From the NCBI GenBank assembly GCA_963793465.1, contig CAWCAJ010000001.1:1-64000 (forward strand): a DNA stretch of 64,000 bases, read 5' to 3'. A program made the translations under genes and the position numbers. Source of the stretch: CAJQPP01 sp963793465 (lineage in GTDB: Bacteria > Planctomycetota > Planctomycetia > Pirellulales > Pirellulaceae). The notes beneath the pieces are model-generated. The model saw nothing but the letters and a program-made list of their open reading frames with translations. It searched no databases and was not told the DNA's origin. Shown here in pieces: positions 61,290 to 64,000 of this stretch (position 1 is the first letter of the stretch; each line of letters begins with the position of its first letter).

Positions 61290-61895
61290 TCAGAGCAGAT
61301 CGAGTCGATCATCCTCGGGCGAGCCTGGCAGCAACCCCAGTTGCACGCCCAACCAGAGCCAGCCGATCAAGGGGACCAGGCAGATCCATAGCCAGATTGC
61401 CGATTTGCCTCGATCGTGAAAGCGTTTCACGCTGATCGCCAGCTGCGCCCAGCAAAACAGGATCAATACGATGGTCAGTCCGACCTTGCTCTCGGCGGCC
61501 GGAAAGTCAAATAGCAATCCGATCAGGGTGACCGTCGCGATCAGGGAGGCCAACCAGATCAACTGGGCGGCCCAAAAAACCAACCGGGATATGCGACCCT
61601 GCAGGGAAAAAAACAACCAGCCAAATCCAGATTGAGGGGTGGCCGTCGATCCGCGGCAAAACATCCCGGATTCGCCGGTTGGAGTCGGAACGGGGGAGGG
61701 TAAATCCTTCATCCGCCAACGCCGGGCGTCCGCAGAACCCGGATCGAATGCCGCCTCGCTGGGTGCAAGGTTTGGCGTCTCCATTGGGGACTCCATTGGG
61801 GACTCGATTGGCGGCTCGATTGGCGGCTCGTTGCTTTGATTGGCTGGGTCCACGTTGAATTCCATTTCCTGCTCATTCAAGCCGCCTGGCTGCAT
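61290..61895 (-). CDS. DUF805 membrane protein with Pro/Glu-rich N-terminus
   Basis: About 201 residues from the ATG at 61895 (a GTG at 61922 is also possible). An acidic, proline-rich N-terminal part of about 90 residues contains short duplications (PPIEPPIESPMESPMETP) that come from 15-bp repeats in the DNA near 61785-61830. The DUF805 domain follows, beginning FSLQGRISRLVFWAAQLIWL and ending AISVKRFHDRGKSAIWLWIC, then LVPLIGWLWLGVQLGL, with four membrane helices. The function of DUF805 is unknown. It ends in an acidic tail (GSPEDDRLDLL). Confidence 0.82.
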   Translation of the reverse strand: MQPGGLNEQEMEFNVDPANQSNEPPIEPPIESPMESPMETPNLAPSEAAFDPGSADARRWRMKDLPSPVPTPTGESGMFCRGSTATPQSGFGWLFFSLQGRISRLVFWAAQLIWLASLIATVTLIGLLFDFPAAESKVGLTIVLILFCWAQLAISVKRFHDRGKSAIWLWICLVPLIGWLWLGVQLGLLPGSPEDDRLDLL

Positions 61896-62193
61896 GCTTT
61901 CCAGGCGCTCGCCATCTCGCACACGGCTCTCGTTGGCGACAGCTGCATGAGAAACTCGATGGGAGTTCGTCGCAGGTCAAGACACCATTTGCTGGAACAA
62001 TGGGGAAGCAAAATCCAGATTTTGGCAAAAAAGGCCTGCCCCTGCCGAATTGCCTTTTCGGGAGGCACCAGCCGAACCCGCTTGGCAAAGGGTGTCGTAG
62101 GGGGAGCCGGTGTCCGGCGAGACCACCGCTCTTTTGCGGCAGCCCGGGGCAGGGGGAGCGGCCCCAGCGGCAGGGCCGCCGTGTCAGGCAACT

Positions 62194-64000
62194 CTAATAG
62201 GCACCGATGGACCACACGGCTTGATCCACATCGATGGACCAGTCGAAAGGGGGGCCCGAAAATTCAGGGCTGATGAAGGTCAGTTTGGCGATGATCTCAC
62301 GAGTCAACGGGTGCACAAACCGATCCACGAATCCACTCGCGTGGAAATCCAGCGAGACCTGGCTGGTCTCGACTGGCCGGGTATCCACGACCTGCCAGGC
62401 CTTCGCGGACTCATCCCACAACTGCACGACCTGCAGCACATCCCCGGCAGGCCCCCCATTCAGGGAAGCTTCCAGCCGGAAACCAAAGCTACTGGGGTTG
62501 GTCACCGGAGACTCGCCCAGCAGGATCATATCTACGATCTGTTTGGCCGGGTTGGATGTCGGCGAAGGGTGGATCCGCCAGAGCAGGTCGTCACTGAATG
62601 CGGCATCATTCAGGTTGCCGGAAGCAGGCACACCATCCAGTAATTTGGCTCCGAATGCGGTCGCCGAGACCACGCCGGTATCGGTTGACAGGAAATACTC
62701 GCCATCAAACCGATTTGCGAACACCACTAGCTGATAGGTCCCATCCATTTCGGCCGTGTGCGAGACCAGCCGCTCATGCGTATCCACGGTGTCACCCTGC
62801 GGATCGACCAGGATCATACGGGTCTCGGGGCCCGTGGGCTGGGCCAGGCGGTTGCGAAAATCGAAGGGACCCTCTCCGGGTAAATAAACCCGGTACTCGA
62901 TATCGTCCCCGGTCAGGGCATCGATCAGGTAGGTATCGGCATCGGTGACTTGATCTTCAAACACCAGTTGATCGAGGGGAGCTGTATGGCCGCCCGTCCC
63001 AGCCGCCACGACATAGGCAATGTCAGCGGTTACCCTTTGAATGGCCAGGATTTCGGATCCGCTATGGGGCACGCCATCACCGATGACTTGCTGCAACAGA
63101 TTGCCCTCCGAGTCGTAGGCTCTCAAAAAGGCCACGTCCAGCGTATCGTCCGAGCCAACCAGAATCGACACAAAGGACTGTGGCTCGGTGAACTCAGCCC
63201 GCAGCTCATTCTCCCCTTCCTGGAAGCCATCGTCATTGTCGCTGGCAAACGAAAACACATGCGGGCCCGTGGGTGCTTCAAAGGAGTTGGTTGGTGTGGC
63301 ATAAATGCTGCCGCCCGTTACCGCATTACTCAATAGAACCCCGGGGAAGACATTGTCCACAGCCGAACCGGCCAGCAGATCATCCGGATCCGCCACCTGT
63401 TCTACGGATTCCGATACGTAACCGAGCACACCTTCCAGTCCCTGGATGTTCTGGTCGAACCCCTGCTCCATATCAAAGGTTCCGTTACGAAGCACCAGCA
63501 GGCTGTAAGCTTCTACGATGCCCACCGCCCTTACGTAAAACGTTTCGGTCATGCCACCGGGATTCGTCAGGTTTTGAACATAACTGCGGACATCCTGGAT
63601 CCCGGGCAGGCCCGTGGCCACCAGCGATTCGCTGGCATCATAGATTTCCAGGTCCACGGCCGTTGCTGTTCCGCTGGTTTGTACAAGAACCACCGCTGCG
63701 GTTTCGTCTGCATCCAGCGTGAATTGGTACCAATCTTCCAAAACTCCGGTACCGATCGCAATGCGGTCAAAAGCCCGACCATCGGATCCACGAGGGAAAT
63801 TGTCGTATTGCTGGAATTTGACCTGGAAGTTTTCACCCAACGGCAAACCGGCATCGTTGGCGGCCTGCACAAGATCCAGCTCGACGTCATTCCAAACACC
63901 GTTAGCTGTTGCCACGCCGGTCCAGAGCGTATGCCAGAACAGCCCGTCGGCACTGATGGCCACGCCATCTCCATTCAGACTACCCGCGAATTGCCCCGGT
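62194..64000 (-). CDS. Large extracellular protein, C-terminal part (N-terminus off window)
   Basis: 602 codons are visible and the frame stays open to the window edge at 64000, so the start is to the right. The visible N-terminal end has LNGDGVAISADGLFWHTLWT, a pattern frequent in giant planctomycete surface proteins, then DDLLAGSAVDNVFPGVLLSN, repeated beta-sandwich units of the pre-peptidase C-terminal/CARDB type (YQFTLDADETAAVVLVQTSG, DDIEYRVYLPGEGPFDFRNR, GTYQLVVFANRFDGEYFLST) and a C-terminal domain ending WSIDVDQAVWSIGAY. No sorting signal was recognised at the end. Role: surface or secreted binding protein, not an obvious enzyme in the visible part. Confidence 0.8.
   Translation of the reverse strand, partial: PGQFAGSLNGDGVAISADGLFWHTLWTGVATANGVWNDVELDLVQAANDAGLPLGENFQVKFQQYDNFPRGSDGRAFDRIAIGTGVLEDWYQFTLDADETAAVVLVQTSGTATAVDLEIYDASESLVATGLPGIQDVRSYVQNLTNPGGMTETFYVRAVGIVEAYSLLVLRNGTFDMEQGFDQNIQGLEGVLGYVSESVEQVADPDDLLAGSAVDNVFPGVLLSNAVTGGSIYATPTNSFEAPTGPHVFSFASDNDDGFQEGENELRAEFTEPQSFVSILVGSDDTLDVAFLRAYDSEGNLLQQVIGDGVPHSGSEILAIQRVTADIAYVVAAGTGGHTAPLDQLVFEDQVTDADTYLIDALTGDDIEYRVYLPGEGPFDFRNRLAQPTGPETRMILVDPQGDTVDTHERLVSHTAEMDGTYQLVVFANRFDGEYFLSTDTGVVSATAFGAKLLDGVPASGNLNDAAFSDDLLWRIHPSPTSNPAKQIVDMILLGESPVTNPSSFGFRLEASLNGGPAGDVLQVVQLWDESAKAWQVVDTRPVETSQVSLDFHASGFVDRFVHPLTREIIAKLTFISPEFSGPPFDWSIDVDQAVWSIGAY

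Overview
The window reads as chromosomal DNA of a planctomycete, probably in or near the Pirellulales. The strongest sign is the adjacent PSCyt1/DUF1549/DUF1553 and DUF1501 gene pair (28.1-33.5 kb). Supporting signs are a Tat-exported Gfo/Idh/MocA protein, a secreted tricorn-like protease, a PEP-CTERM protein, a secreted TIM-barrel epimerase-like protein and many short palindromic repeats between genes. The assignment is from protein-family recognition only; no rRNA is present.

Layout. 0-6.1 kb: leftward operon with an aminotransferase-GNAT-aminotransferase fusion, a C45 (penicillin acyltransferase-like) NTN hydrolase, a second class III aminotransferase and a 3-oxoacid CoA-transferase A subunit cut by the window edge. 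Together they fit an acetylated beta-lysine type catabolic route (inference). 6.2-15.5 kb: frameshifted TerB-like gene, secreted MsrA, Gfo/Idh/MocA protein, thioredoxin-TPR protein, MATE exporter, VOC protein, rhomboid protease, membrane protein. 16-22.2 kb: frameshifted tricorn protease with a clear terminator, then a TadE / vWA / TadE pilus-type trio. 22.2-23.4 kb: decayed insertion sequence with 26-bp perfect inverted ends, followed by REP-like hairpins. 23.6-27.9 kb: leftward M16 peptidase pair (one non-catalytic, one catalytic but frameshifted) plus an OleC-like acyl-adenylating enzyme. 28.1-37.7 kb: PSCyt1 protein, DUF1501 protein, membrane protein with an HEVAH metallopeptidase motif, and an amidohydrolase fused to an ExbD-like domain. 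37.8-43.8 kb: aroA, PQQ-type propeller, HEAT-like secreted protein, epimerase-like protein, ribbon-helix-helix protein. 43.8-52.3 kb: 45-bp tandem repeat, small secreted protein, Cys/His-rich lipoprotein, phosphorelay kinase with a receiver-ATPase partner, PqqB-like hydrolase, TPR protein.

52.6-58.2 kb is an integrated island at tRNA-Ala(GGC). The 3' part of the tRNA plus flanking DNA (88 bp) is repeated 5.2 kb downstream, and a decayed integrase N-terminus lies just beyond the second copy. Between the copies are IS remnants, two sulfotransferases, a 2-oxoglutarate/iron oxygenase and a small unknown gene, in DNA that looks more AT-rich than its surroundings. 58.5-64 kb: DUF4198 protein, zinc-ribbon protein, PEP-CTERM protein, DUF805 membrane protein and the C-terminal part of a large extracellular protein.

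Single-base frame breaks occur in at least three otherwise intact genes (TerB-like, tricorn, M16). They may be draft-assembly indels, so these genes should not be assumed inactive.
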